Shown here piece by piece: positions 38,414-50,130 of a stretch of 64,000 bases of DNA. Source of the stretch: Methylobacterium sp. C25 (GTDB taxonomy: Bacteria; Pseudomonadota; Alphaproteobacteria; Rhizobiales; Beijerinckiaceae); assembly GCF_021352225.1 (NCBI RefSeq), contig NZ_JAAUVI010000001.1:1205556-1269555 (forward strand), in the 5' to 3' direction. Every line of letters starts with the position of its first letter. Positions within the stretch are counted from its first letter, which is position 1. The position numbers and the translations under genes were made by a program. The notes below the pieces were generated by a model. That model saw only the letters and a program-made list of their open reading frames with translations, did no database searches and had not been told where the DNA came from.

Positions 38414-38583
38414 GTCCGATCCTTCCTCGCGTGAGGCTACGACGCCCGGCTTCGGATTTCGATGCCGCTCCTGCCGGTGGACGGCTGCCCTCCCGCGTTG
38501 AACCGGCCGACTCCATCGGAGATAATCGCACCTGCACGAGCCCGGCATCCAGACCGGGCGGGCGGTGCGGAGTCTCCGGTTCC

Positions 38584-39852
38584 TTGGCGTTTCGTTTTGT
38601 CCACGCGGCGGACATCCATCTCGATTCCCCGCTGCGTTCGCTCGCCCTGCGCAATCCCGACCTCGCCGCCCTGATCGGCGACGCGACGCGGCAGGCGCTG
38701 ACGGCCATCGTGAATCTCTGCCTCGACGAGCGCGTGGACGCGCTGCTGCTCGCCGGCGACCTCTACGACGGCGAGCAGACCTCGATGAAAACGGCCCGCT
38801 TCCTGGCCGACCAGATCCGGCGGCTGCACGAAGCCGGCATCCGCGTCTTCGTGATCCGCGGCAACCACGACGCTCTCTCGAGGATCACCAAGGAGCTGGT
38901 GTTTCCCGAGACGGTCACGGTGTTCGGCGGACGCGCCGACACGATCGCGATCGACCGGGACGGCGACCACTTTCCCGTCGCGATCCATGGCCTGAGCTTT
39001 TCCCAGTCGCAGGCGCCCGAGAGCCTGCTCGCCAAATATCGGCCTGCCGTCGAGGGGGCGGTGAATATCGGCATCCTCCACACCAGCCTCGCAGGGGCGG
39101 CCGGGCACGATCCCTATGCGCCCTGCAGCCTCGCCGATCTGCGCGCCACCGGCTTCCGCTACTGGGCGCTTGGCCACATCCATCGGCGCTCCGTCACCGA
39201 GGGTGACTGCACCATCGTGATGCCGGGCATGCCGCAGGGCCGCGACATCAACGAGGCGGGCGCCAAATCGGTGACCCTGGTGACGATCGGCGACGACCGC
39301 GCCATCCGCATCGAGGAGCGGGCCATCGGCATCGCGCAGTTCGAGCGTGTTTTGGTCGACGTCACCGGCATCGACGAGTGGCGCGAGATGATCGGCGCCG
39401 TCGGCCGCGCGCTGGAGCGGGCGCGGGCGGCCGTGGCCTCCCGCCATCTCGTGGCCCGGCTGAGGCTGACGGGTGCCACACCGCTCGCCTGGCGCATGCG
39501 CCGTGACGCGGACTTGCTCAAGGCGGAAGCCGAGGCGCGCGCCGGCCTCGTCGGCGCCTGCTGGGTCGAGAAGCTCGAAATCGACTGCCGGCCGATGGAG
39601 GAGGGCGCGACCGCGTCATCCACCCCGCTGCATGAGCTGCGCCGCCTGATCGACGACGAGGTGCTCGGCTCCGATGCCTTCCGCCGAGAGCTCGGCCTCA
39701 TCGCCGAGGAGCTGAAGGGCCAGCTCCCTCCCGAAAGCCGCGACAGCTTCGGCACCGACGAGGCCTGTTTCGAGGCCCTCCTCGCTCGCCATGCCCGCGA
39801 GGGAACCGACGAGGTGCTGGCCCGTCTCCATGCGCTGGACGAGCAGGGCTAG
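38584..39852 (+). CDS. SbcD/YhaO-like metallophosphoesterase nuclease
   Basis: A 422-residue calcineurin-like phosphoesterase, the nuclease half of an SbcD/Mre11-type complex. Metal-binding motifs are complete: HAADIHLD (about 7-14), LLAGDLYDG, VIRGNHDALS and WALGHIHRR. No ATG fits; the start appears to be TTG at 38584, with GGAG at 38569-38572 and an 11-base spacer. The stop TAG directly abuts the ATG of the next gene, so the two subunits should be translated in coupling. By family knowledge it processes DNA ends or hairpins; YhaO-type members are little studied. Confidence 0.85.
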   Translation: MAFRFVHAADIHLDSPLRSLALRNPDLAALIGDATRQALTAIVNLCLDERVDALLLAGDLYDGEQTSMKTARFLADQIRRLHEAGIRVFVIRGNHDALSRITKELVFPETVTVFGGRADTIAIDRDGDHFPVAIHGLSFSQSQAPESLLAKYRPAVEGAVNIGILHTSLAGAAGHDPYAPCSLADLRATGFRYWALGHIHRRSVTEGDCTIVMPGMPQGRDINEAGAKSVTLVTIGDDRAIRIEERAIGIAQFERVLVDVTGIDEWREMIGAVGRALERARAAVASRHLVARLRLTGATPLAWRMRRDADLLKAEAEARAGLVGACWVEKLEIDCRPMEEGATASSTPLHELRRLIDDEVLGSDAFRRELGLIAEELKGQLPPESRDSFGTDEACFEALLARHAREGTDEVLARLHALDEQG

Positions 39853-42800
39853 ATGCGTCTGCGTCGTCTCGACCTCACCCGCTACGGCAAGTTTACGGAC
39901 CACGCGATCGACTTCGGCGAGCGGGTCGAGGGCGTGCCGGACCTGCACATCGTCTACGGCCCCAACGAGGCCGGCAAATCGACGACGCTGGCGGCGTTCC
40001 TCGACCTGATCTTCGGGATGGGCAAGGCCAACCCCTACAACTTCCTCCACCCCTACCCGACGATGCGGGTCGGCGGTGCGCTCGACTTCGCCGACGGCCC
40101 CCGCAGCTTCGTCCGCCTCAAGCAGAATCAGAACGACCTTCTCGACGGCAACGACCGGCCGGTCGCCGAGAGCACGATCCAACGCGATCTCGGCGGGATC
40201 GACCGCGAGGCCTATCGCACCATGTTCTCGCTCGACGACGAGACCCTGGAGAAGGGCGGCGAAAGCATTCTGGCCAGCAAGGGCGACCTCGGCGAGTTGC
40301 TGTTCTCGGCCGGCGCGGGGCTGGCCGATCTCAGCCGCAACCTGCTCGGCCTGCGCGCCGAGGCCGACGCGTTCTATCGGTACCGCGCCCGCGGCGGCGC
40401 GCTGGCCGACCTCAAGGCCCGTCTCGCGGCGCTGAAGGCCGAGCGCGAGGATTTCGACACGATCGCCTCGGACTACGCCCGGCTGATCGCGACGCGCGAC
40501 CGGGCCAGCGCGCAATACGATGCGGCGATCCAGCAGCGCTCGGAACTGCAGGGCCGGCTCGACGCAGCGCAGCGCTCGCTGAACGCCTTGCCGCGTCTGG
40601 CCGCCCTGCGCACGATCCGCGAGCGTTTGGCGCCGTTGGTCGATCTGCCGGAGCCGGGCGGTGACTGGTCGTCCGAGCTGCCGGCGCTGCAGAAGCAGGA
40701 GATCGAGCTCGGCGTCAGGCTGCGCGCGGCCGAGGACGAGGTGCAACGCCTGCAAGGCGAGATCGACGCCATCACCGTCGATGAGGTTGCGCTGAGACAC
40801 CACGACGCCCTCGACCGGCTCGATGCCTTGAGGGCGCGCCACACCACGGCGGAGATCGACCTGCCCGAGCGCCGCGCCCAGGCGCGGGCGGCCGATCTCG
40901 CCATTGCCGGCATTCTCGCCCGTCTCGAACGGCCGGCCGAGACGGAGCCTGGCCGTCTCCTGCTCGGCGCCTCCGTCATCGGCCGCCTGCGCGAGCTGAT
41001 CGAGACCCGGTCCGGGCTCGATGCGGCGAAGGCGGCGGCTCTCGCCGAGCGGCTGCAGGCCGAAAGCCGCCTCGCCGAGGCGCGTGACCGCCTCGCGGCA
41101 TCCGATGCCGTTGAAACCGGCGCGCCCGCTTCCGCGATGACCGGTCTCGCCGCCGCCCTCTCGGCCCTGCGCGGCTCCGATCACGCCGCCCGGCGCCGGC
41201 TGGCCGAGCGCGGCCGCGACGCGGAAGGGGCGCGGCTCGCCGATCGGCTGCGCCTGCTCGCCCCATGGCAGGGCGATGCGGACGACCTGCTCGCCCTGCA
41301 ATGCCCGGAGCCCGCGACGCTCCGCGACTGGGCATCAGACCTGGAAGCGCGCCGGGCGACGCTGGCGCGGCAGGCCGGCGAGGTCGAGCGGCTGACGGGC
41401 GAACTCGGCCGGATCGACGCCGAGCGTGCGGCGATGGCGACGGTGAAGGGGCTCGTCGACGACGGCGAAGCGGCGGCGCTGCGTGCCCGCCGCGAACAGG
41501 CCTGGGCCGCGCATCGGCACGACCTCACGGCCGGCTCGGCCGACGCATTCGAGGCCCTGCTCCGCCAGGACGACCTCGCGGCTTCCGCACGGCTCGGCCA
41601 CGTCGCCGATCTCGCCGTCCTGCAGCAGCGCGCGCAGGCACAGGCGGTCGCCGAGGCCGAACTGCGCCGCGCCGAGGCCCTGCAATCCAAGGCGGACGCG
41701 GCGGTGCGGGCGCTGCGAGGCGAGATCGCGGCTGCGGTCGCTCGTATCGCCCCCTCCTTCGATCCCGCCACGACACCGGCAGAGCTCGAAGGATGGCTCA
41801 CCCGGCGTACCCACGCACTCGCCGCGCGCGAGGCGCTGATCGCCGCCGAGACCGACCTGCGCGAGGCCCTGGCCAGTGAGCGGGACGGCGAGCGACGCTT
41901 GCGAGCCGCATTGGACGCGGCCGGTCTCCCAGCCGCGTCAGGAGCGGACTTCGCCGCGCTGCTCGCCAGCGCCCAGGACGCCCTCGACCGGGAAGCCGAG
42001 CTCCGAGGCCTGCGCAAGGATGTCGAGGAGCGCGAGCGCGACCTCGCCGCCCGCCGCGGCGCTGTCGGGCAGGCCGAGGCGAGCGAGGCGGAATGGGACG
42101 CGGCCTGGGCCGAAACCTGCGCCGGCTGCTGGTTCGGCGAGGGTGGCACGGTGCCGGGCCTTCCCGCTTTGCGCGAGATGCTCGCAGCCATCGAGGAACT
42201 GGCGCCGGCGGTGAAGGACAAGACGGGTCTCGCCTACCGCATCGAGGCGATGCTGAAGGACCAGGAGGCGTTTCGCGCCGCAAGCGCTAGCATCGCTGGC
42301 GAACTCGGCCTCGCAGAGACCGCAGACCCCCTCGATCTGGCACGGCGCGTCGGCGAGCGCATCCGTGAGGCCAGCGCCGAGCGGGATCGCCGTCAGAAGC
42401 TCACCGTGGCCGCCGAGGAGGCCGGCGCCCGCAAGGCGGGGCTCGACGAGGCCCAGGCGATCCATGCCGGTCGCAAGGCCGAGATGACGTCCCTGTTCGC
42501 GGTCGAGACCCTCGCCGAGGTCGGCCAGCGGCTCGCGGATGTCGGCCGTCGCAGCGAGCTGCGCGAGCAGGCCGAGGCGGCCGAGCGCGAGATCCTCGAC
42601 GCGTTGCGCCTGACCAGCATCGGCGAAGCCGAGCAGAGGCTCGATGCGGCCGACCGGGCTGCACTCGACACGGAGGTCGCGCAACTCCGGCAGCGTCTCG
42701 ACGACCAGGACCGCCTCTGCCAGGAATCCTTCGCCCAACGCAGCGAGGCGGTCGCGAAGGTCGAGGCCATCGGCGGCGACGACAAGGTGGCCGAGATCGA

Positions 42801-43326
42801 GAGCCGCCGCCGCACGACGCTCCTTGAGATCGAGGAAGGGGCGGCGCGCTACCTGCAGCTCCGGGCGGGCACGGCCGCCACCGAGTACGGCCTGCGTGTC
42901 TATCGCGAGCGTCACCGCAGCGCGATGATGACCCGCGCCTCGGAGGCCTTCCGCACCATCAGCCGCGGCGCCTATTCGGGCCTCGCCGCACAGCCGGCCA
43001 AGGATGGCGAGACCCTGATCGCCCTCTCGGCCGGTGGCGGCTCGAAGGAGGCGGACCAGCTCTCGAAGGGCACGCGCTTCCAGCTCTACCTGGCGCTACG
43101 CGTCGCCGGTTACCACGAGTTCGTGCAGGCACGGGCGCCGCTGCCTTTCATCGCCGACGACATCATGGAAACCTTCGACGACTTCCGCGCCGAAGAGGCC
43201 TTCGGGCTGCTCGCAGGCATGGCTCGGGTGGGGCAGGTCATCTATCTCACCCATCACAGCCATCTTTGTGATGTCGCCCGGCAGGCCGGTCTCGGGGTGA
43301 CTGTCCATGCCCTGCCGGGTGCGTGA
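39853..43326 (+). CDS. SbcC/YhaN-like SMC-type ATPase
   Basis: A 1157-residue ATPase partner of the preceding nuclease. The Walker A GPNEAGKST lies at 36-44; two long Ala/Arg/Glu-rich coiled coils (about 180-550 and 620-1000) surround a hinge; the C-terminal half has signature LSKGTRFQLYLALR, Walker B LPFIADDIMETFDD and LTHHSHL switch histidine. The Walker B and signature order is that of RecN/SbcC/YhaN proteins. No zinc-hook CxxC is obvious near the hinge, which agrees with YhaN and not canonical SbcC/Rad50. Likely acts on chromosomal DNA ends with the SbcD-like subunit. Confidence 0.85.
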   Translation: MRLRRLDLTRYGKFTDHAIDFGERVEGVPDLHIVYGPNEAGKSTTLAAFLDLIFGMGKANPYNFLHPYPTMRVGGALDFADGPRSFVRLKQNQNDLLDGNDRPVAESTIQRDLGGIDREAYRTMFSLDDETLEKGGESILASKGDLGELLFSAGAGLADLSRNLLGLRAEADAFYRYRARGGALADLKARLAALKAEREDFDTIASDYARLIATRDRASAQYDAAIQQRSELQGRLDAAQRSLNALPRLAALRTIRERLAPLVDLPEPGGDWSSELPALQKQEIELGVRLRAAEDEVQRLQGEIDAITVDEVALRHHDALDRLDALRARHTTAEIDLPERRAQARAADLAIAGILARLERPAETEPGRLLLGASVIGRLRELIETRSGLDAAKAAALAERLQAESRLAEARDRLAASDAVETGAPASAMTGLAAALSALRGSDHAARRRLAERGRDAEGARLADRLRLLAPWQGDADDLLALQCPEPATLRDWASDLEARRATLARQAGEVERLTGELGRIDAERAAMATVKGLVDDGEAAALRARREQAWAAHRHDLTAGSADAFEALLRQDDLAASARLGHVADLAVLQQRAQAQAVAEAELRRAEALQSKADAAVRALRGEIAAAVARIAPSFDPATTPAELEGWLTRRTHALAAREALIAAETDLREALASERDGERRLRAALDAAGLPAASGADFAALLASAQDALDREAELRGLRKDVEERERDLAARRGAVGQAEASEAEWDAAWAETCAGCWFGEGGTVPGLPALREMLAAIEELAPAVKDKTGLAYRIEAMLKDQEAFRAASASIAGELGLAETADPLDLARRVGERIREASAERDRRQKLTVAAEEAGARKAGLDEAQAIHAGRKAEMTSLFAVETLAEVGQRLADVGRRSELREQAEAAEREILDALRLTSIGEAEQRLDAADRAALDTEVAQLRQRLDDQDRLCQESFAQRSEAVAKVEAIGGDDKVAEIESRRRTTLLEIEEGAARYLQLRAGTAATEYGLRVYRERHRSAMMTRASEAFRTISRGAYSGLAAQPAKDGETLIALSAGGGSKEADQLSKGTRFQLYLALRVAGYHEFVQARAPLPFIADDIMETFDDFRAEEAFGLLAGMARVGQVIYLTHHSHLCDVARQAGLGVTVHALPGA

Positions 43327-43460
43327 CCCCGGCATGACTGTTCCACCGAACGTAACAGTCTATTGACGATTGAACGGATTAACACTCCAAATCGAAAGTT
43401 TCATCTTCCCTCTCAGAGGCCGACCCGCACCCCACGGCGCTCGATCGATGGAGGTTTTCG

Positions 43461-44471
43461 ATGAAACGGATCATGCTCCCGCTGTTGCTGGCAACCGCCG
43501 GTTTCGGCATTGCCACCCAGATACTGGCTGCCCCAGCCGCACAGCCCCCGAGCGTTGCTCAGGTCCGAGCGCAGGTTCCGGCCACCGTCCACTATCGCTC
43601 CGCGACGGTCGACGGCGTGAAGGTGTTTTACCGTGAGGCCGGTCCGGCCGACGGGCCCGTCGTGCTGCTGCTGCACGGCTTCCCGACTTCCTCGCACATG
43701 TTCCGTAACCTGATCCCGACGCTCTCCGACCGCTACCGTGTCATCGCGCTGGACTATCCGGGCTTCGGCCAGAGCGACGCGCCGGATCACACCGCATTCG
43801 CCTACACCTTCGGCCACTACGCCGACCTGGTGGACGGCCTGCTCGGCCAGATCGGCGCCAAGTCCTACGCCCTCTACGTGATGGATTACGGTGCCCCGGT
43901 CGGCTACCGGCTTGCCCTCAAGCATCCGGAGCGGGTCAGCGGCCTGATCGTCCAGAACGGCAACGCCTATGAGGAGGGCCTGACCGACTTCTGGAACCCG
44001 ATCAAGGCCTATTGGGCCGATGGCTCGGCCAAGAACCGCGAGGCGCTCTCCGGCCTCGTGACGCTGCCGACCACGATCTTCCAGTACACCGACGGCGTGA
44101 AGGACGTTTCGCGGATCAGCCCGGATAACTGGGTCCACGACCAGGCCCTGCTCGACCGGCCCGGCAACAAGGACATCCAGCTCGATCTGTTCCACGATTA
44201 CGGCACCAACGTACCGCTCTACCCGCAATTCCAGGCCTTCTTCCGCGACCGCAAGCCGCCGACGCTGATCGTCTGGGGTAAGAACGACAAGATCTTCCCG
44301 GAAGCGGGCGCACATCCCTACCTGCGCGACCTTCCGAACGCCGAACTGCACCTCCTCGACACCGGCCACTTCGCCCTCGAGGACAAGCTCGACGAGATGG
44401 CGCCGCTGATCCGCGGCTTCCTCGACCGGAACGTCGGCAAGCGTCCGGCGGTAGGCGCCGCGAAGAACTGA
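43461..44471 (+). CDS. Exported alpha/beta hydrolase, haloalkane-dehalogenase fold
   Basis: A 336-residue secreted hydrolase. The signal peptide ends near residue 24 (ATQILAAPA). [10 protein letters not shown] at 72-81 gives the oxyanion hole, and the nucleophile is Asp142 in [12 protein letters not shown], not Ser, placing it with haloalkane dehalogenases and epoxide hydrolases. The charge relay comes from [10 protein letters not shown] and [11 protein letters not shown]. Substrate cannot be called; most exported members are annotated as epoxide-hydrolase-like. Ribosome site GGAGG at 43449-43453 precedes the ATG. Confidence 0.82.
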   Translation: MKRIMLPLLLATAGFGIATQILAAPAAQPPSVAQVRAQVPATVHYRSATVDGVKVFYREAGPADGPVVLLLHGFPTSSHMFRNLIPTLSDRYRVIALDYPGFGQSDAPDHTAFAYTFGHYADLVDGLLGQIGAKSYALYVMDYGAPVGYRLALKHPERVSGLIVQNGNAYEEGLTDFWNPIKAYWADGSAKNREALSGLVTLPTTIFQYTDGVKDVSRISPDNWVHDQALLDRPGNKDIQLDLFHDYGTNVPLYPQFQAFFRDRKPPTLIVWGKNDKIFPEAGAHPYLRDLPNAELHLLDTGHFALEDKLDEMAPLIRGFLDRNVGKRPAVGAAKN

Positions 44472-44498
44472 CGGACGCCACGGCGCATCCGACGGGAG

Positions 44499-44539
44499 CG
44501 AGACGGATCGGTCGGCGCGAGCCGGGCCGGTCCGTCTCG
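44499..44539 (+). terminator. Hairpin terminator after the hydrolase gene
   Basis: CGAGACGGA (44499-44507) pairs with TCCGTCTCG (44531-44539), extended by CGG/CCG, with a loop of about 15, then GTGTTTGG. It lies 28 bases after the stop. Confidence 0.5.
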
Positions 44540-44605
44540 GTGTTTGGCGGGACCGCCCCGTGCTGCGGCTCAGCGATGTCGCGTGCGCCACGCCGGCCTT
44601 GCGCT

Positions 44606-44716
44606 AGAGCAGGCTGCGAAAAAGTGGAAACGGTTTTTCGCTTGAAGCCTGCTCTAACTCTTTGAATCGATCATGTTTTCTGCGTTTTGATTGGTTCAAT
44701 CTAAACGCAGCATGAT

Positions 44717-44717
<1 letters not shown>
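44606..44717. repeat. Composite intergenic palindrome pair
   Basis: Two adjacent inverted repeats. The first has arms AGAGCAGGCT (44606-44615) and AGCCTGCTCT (44646-44655) enclosing GCGAAAAA/TTTTTCGC. The second has arms GATCATG (44669-44675) and CATGATC (44711-44717) enclosing TGCGTTT/AAACGCA. I recognise this as a widespread intergenic element of Methylobacterium and other Rhizobiales. Its end reaches the stop codon of tex. Confidence 0.75.
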
Positions 44718-47059
<2,342 letters not shown>

Positions 47060-47246
47060 GGGCCTGCGCCCGGCGGTTTCCCTATCAGGCCGCGGCGGCG
47101 TTGCCGACGCCCCGTCTTGCAAGGCATTCGAAGCTGAACCGAGTCGCGCGCCGGGTTTCAGCCCCCGTTCAAGCACAATGGTTCAGCTTGTGCCGATGCA
47201 CGAGCCGCGGCGGACTTCCGAGCGGGCGTGCCCGGTCCGGACTCCC

Positions 47247-47516
47247 ATGCCTGCCCCTCGGGCTTTCTCCATCGATTTCGTCTCGGGCTTCATCCAGATC
47301 GGCAACGACCGCAGTGTCGCGCCGGAGGAAAGACCGCGCCATCCCCTCGTCCGCGCCCTCGGCCCGGCATTGGAGACCGCGTACGGCCTGGAGCACGTCT
47401 CGCTGCTCCCCGACGAGATCCGCATGCTCGCCGACAGGCTGCTCGCCGGCCCGCACGGCGCGGGGGCGGAAGCGCGCGACGCGGCTCCGATCGAGCGGTC
47501 ACCGGCATTGGCCTGA
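47247..47516 (+). CDS. Hypothetical protein, 89 aa
   Basis: An 89-residue soluble product with strong coding codon bias, divergent from tex and upstream of kup. It has a hydrophobic start (FSIDFVSGFIQIG) and a helical LLPDEIRMLADRLLAG stretch. In-frame ATGs at 47178 and 47247 are possible; the second avoids the low-complexity part. I recognise no family. Confidence 0.5.
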   Translation: MPAPRAFSIDFVSGFIQIGNDRSVAPEERPRHPLVRALGPALETAYGLEHVSLLPDEIRMLADRLLAGPHGAGAEARDAAPIERSPALA

Positions 47517-47647
47517 TCATGGCCCACCCGCCGGCGCGCGACACGAGCCCGTGATCCGAAGGGGATAGCGTGCGCGAGGGCCTGGACGCAGCCGTGGTTT
47601 AGAATACCTCCATCCGGGAGAGTCGCGCCCGTGATCGGAGCCGTCCG

Positions 47648-49618
47648 TTGAGCCAAACCGCCGCGCCGCTCGTCGATACGCCTCCCGTCGCGCGAAAGCC
47701 CGGGGCGGTGCACCACAGTGCGGGGCCGGCACTGATGCTCGGGGCGCTCGGTGTCGTCTACGGCGACATCGGCACCAGCCCGCTCTACGCCTTCAAGGAG
47801 GCGGTGAGGGCCGCGACCGCGGGAGGCGCGCCCGTGCCGCTGGCCGCCACCGGCGCGATCTCGCTGATCCTCTGGTCGCTGATCCTCATCGTCTCGCTGA
47901 AATACGCAGTGCTGATCCTGCGCGCCGACAACCGGGGCGAGGGCGGCATCGTCGCGATGCTGGCTCTGCTCGGGGCGCGCCATGCTGAGGCGGGAACGCG
48001 GCGAGGACTGCTCCTCGTCGTCGGTCTCGTCGGCGCGGCACTGCTCTACGGCGACGGTGCGATCACGCCTGCGATCTCTGTGCTTTCGGCGATCGAAGGC
48101 CTCAAGGTCGATGCGCCGGCACTCGGGCGCTTCGTGGTGCCGATCACCCTCGCGATCCTGCTCGGTATCTTCTACGTCCAGCGCAAGGGCGTCGCCACGA
48201 TCGGGCAGGTCTTCGGGCCGGTGATGCTGGTCTGGTTCCTGGTGCTCGCCCTGATGGGCGTCGGCGGCATCGTGCATGCGCCGCAGATCCTCTCGGCGAT
48301 CAATCCCCTCAAGGCCGTCGAGTTCGTCACCCATGCCGGCTGGCACGTCAGCTTCGCGATGATGGGCGCGGCCTTCCTCGCCGTGACGGGCGGCGAAGCG
48401 ATGTATGCCGATCTCGGCCATTTCGGCGCCTCGGCGATCCGCAAGGCCTGGTTCGGCCTCGTGCTTCCAGCCCTGGTGATCCATTACCTCGGGCAGGGCG
48501 CCCTGCTCATCGTCGAGCCGGACGCGATCGAAAACCCGTTCTACCGCCTCGCACCGGATTGGGCGCATTACCCGCTGCTCGCCCTCGCGACGCTGGCCGC
48601 CGTGATCGCCTCCCAGGCGGTGATCTCCGGCGTCTTCTCGTTGACCCAACAGGCGATCCAGCTCGGCTTCATGCCGCCCTTGCGCGTGATCCACACGGCG
48701 CGTGACGAGCGTGGCCAGATCTACGTGCCGGCGGTGAACTGGCTGCTGGCACTCGCGACGATCACGGCGGTGCTGATCTTCGGCTCGTCCGATGCGCTGG
48801 CCGGCGCCTACGGCATCGCCGTTTCGGCGCTGATGGCGATCACCACCCTGCTTGCGGCGCTCGTCGCGCTGAAATGGGGCTACAACCCCATCGCCGTTTT
48901 CGCGCTGAACGGCGCTTTCCTCGTCGTCGACCTGATCTTCCTGTCGGCCAACAGCGTGAAGCTGTTCGAGGGCGGCTGGTTTCCGCTGGTGCTCGCCTTC
49001 ACCGTGGCCTTCCTGATGCTGACCTGGCTGACCGGCAACCGCCTGCTGGAGGCCCAGCGCAGGACGCTCCGCGAGCCGGTCGAGGGTTTCCTAGCGAAAC
49101 TCGCAATGGACCCTCCGGTCACGCTGCCGGGCACCGCGGCCTTCCTGGCCGCGGGCGCGGAAGGCATCCCGCTGGCACTCGGCCGGCTGGTCGACCGCAG
49201 CCGCTGCCTGCACGAACGCATCCTGCTGATCACCGTGATCTACGAGGAAGAGCCGGTCATCCCCGCCAGCGAGCGGGCGAAGGTCACCCTTGTCGCTTCC
49301 GGCATCCGCAAGGCGATCTCGCATCATACGTGCGGCATGGAGCGCGTGGTCCTGCGCTACGGCTTCATGCAGACGGCCTCGATCCCCGAGGGCCTGCGCT
49401 GCGCCGTGGCGAGCGGCCTGCTGCCGCCCGAATTCATCGAGGACCTGACCTATTTCGTCGGCCACGAGGCGGTCATCCCCTCGCCGACCCATCCCGGAAT
49501 GGCCGCCTGGCGCGAGGGCGTCTTCGCCTTCATGAAGCGCAATGCCGAGCGCACCGGCGCGCATTTCGGCCTGCCGACGCGCCAGGTGGTCGAAGTCGGC
49601 ACCGAGATCGAGATCTGA
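47648..49618 (+). CDS. kup: Potassium transporter Kup
   Basis: A 656-residue K+:H+ symporter of the KUP/HAK family. GALGVVYGDIGTSPLYAF near 35-52 is the family signature; about twelve helices follow, then a C-terminal cytosolic domain from about 480 with conserved PGTAAFLAAG. The start is TTG at 47648: GGAG at 47637-47640 with a 7-base spacer is an excellent ribosome site, and no upstream ATG or GTG is in frame without a stop. Kup works at low potassium or pH. Flanked by unrelated genes. Confidence 0.9.
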   Translation: MSQTAAPLVDTPPVARKPGAVHHSAGPALMLGALGVVYGDIGTSPLYAFKEAVRAATAGGAPVPLAATGAISLILWSLILIVSLKYAVLILRADNRGEGGIVAMLALLGARHAEAGTRRGLLLVVGLVGAALLYGDGAITPAISVLSAIEGLKVDAPALGRFVVPITLAILLGIFYVQRKGVATIGQVFGPVMLVWFLVLALMGVGGIVHAPQILSAINPLKAVEFVTHAGWHVSFAMMGAAFLAVTGGEAMYADLGHFGASAIRKAWFGLVLPALVIHYLGQGALLIVEPDAIENPFYRLAPDWAHYPLLALATLAAVIASQAVISGVFSLTQQAIQLGFMPPLRVIHTARDERGQIYVPAVNWLLALATITAVLIFGSSDALAGAYGIAVSALMAITTLLAALVALKWGYNPIAVFALNGAFLVVDLIFLSANSVKLFEGGWFPLVLAFTVAFLMLTWLTGNRLLEAQRRTLREPVEGFLAKLAMDPPVTLPGTAAFLAAGAEGIPLALGRLVDRSRCLHERILLITVIYEEEPVIPASERAKVTLVASGIRKAISHHTCGMERVVLRYGFMQTASIPEGLRCAVASGLLPPEFIEDLTYFVGHEAVIPSPTHPGMAAWREGVFAFMKRNAERTGAHFGLPTRQVVEVGTEIEI

Positions 49619-49622
49619 TCCC

Positions 49623-49931
49623 TCACTCGTCGTCGTCGGGCGTCGCCTTGAGCCGCTGCTTCGAGGCGACGCATTCGCGCATTGCGTCCTCGATCTTGGC
49701 ATCCTTGGCGCCGCCATAGATCGAGATGTCGTCGATGCATTTGAGGAAGAAGCCGCTCGTGAAGCCCTCGTTGAGCGAGACGAACGACTTCCCGAAGCGG
49801 GTGGCGAGCTCCATCCGGTCCATGGCCGAGGCATTGGCCCAGGCGGTGAGCGGATCGGCCATGGTCAGCGCCTGAGCCGGCAAGGGCAGGGCGAGGGCTC
49901 CCGCCAGGGGCAGGACAGTCTTGATGCGCAT
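49623..49931 (-). CDS. Small secreted protein, unknown function
   Basis: A 102-residue exported protein: the signal peptide ends near residue 21 (PLPAQALT), and the mature part has two Cys in FLKCIDDIS and MRECVASK, probably one disulfide, and an acidic tail. GGGAGG lies 9 bases before the ATG at 49931. The stop is 4 bases from the convergent kup stop. I recognise no family. Confidence 0.7.
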   Translation of the reverse strand: MRIKTVLPLAGALALPLPAQALTMADPLTAWANASAMDRMELATRFGKSFVSLNEGFTSGFFLKCIDDISIYGGAKDAKIEDAMRECVASKQRLKATPDDDE

Positions 49932-50039
49932 GTTGCAAAATCCTCCCGATGTTTCTTCTTGAAGATCCGGTCGTTGTCGCCGGATCCGAAGCATCATCGG
50001 ATGTAGAGGCTTTTGCGGATGAGGCAAAACGCAAGACGT

Positions 50040-50065
50040 CGCATCCCGATCGATTTCGGGATGCG
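50040..50065. terminator. Hairpin between the acyl-CoA ligase and small secreted gene
   Basis: CGCATCCCGA (50040-50049) pairs perfectly with TCGGGATGCG (50056-50065). On the minus strand it lies 65 bases after the ligase stop, so it could end the oxalate operon, although no strong T-run follows on that side. Confidence 0.5.
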
Positions 50066-50130
50066 TGATTTTAAGTTTATCTTATTCTTCGAGAGATTGG
50101 GCTGAGGGCGGTGGGCCGCCCTCGTGACCG

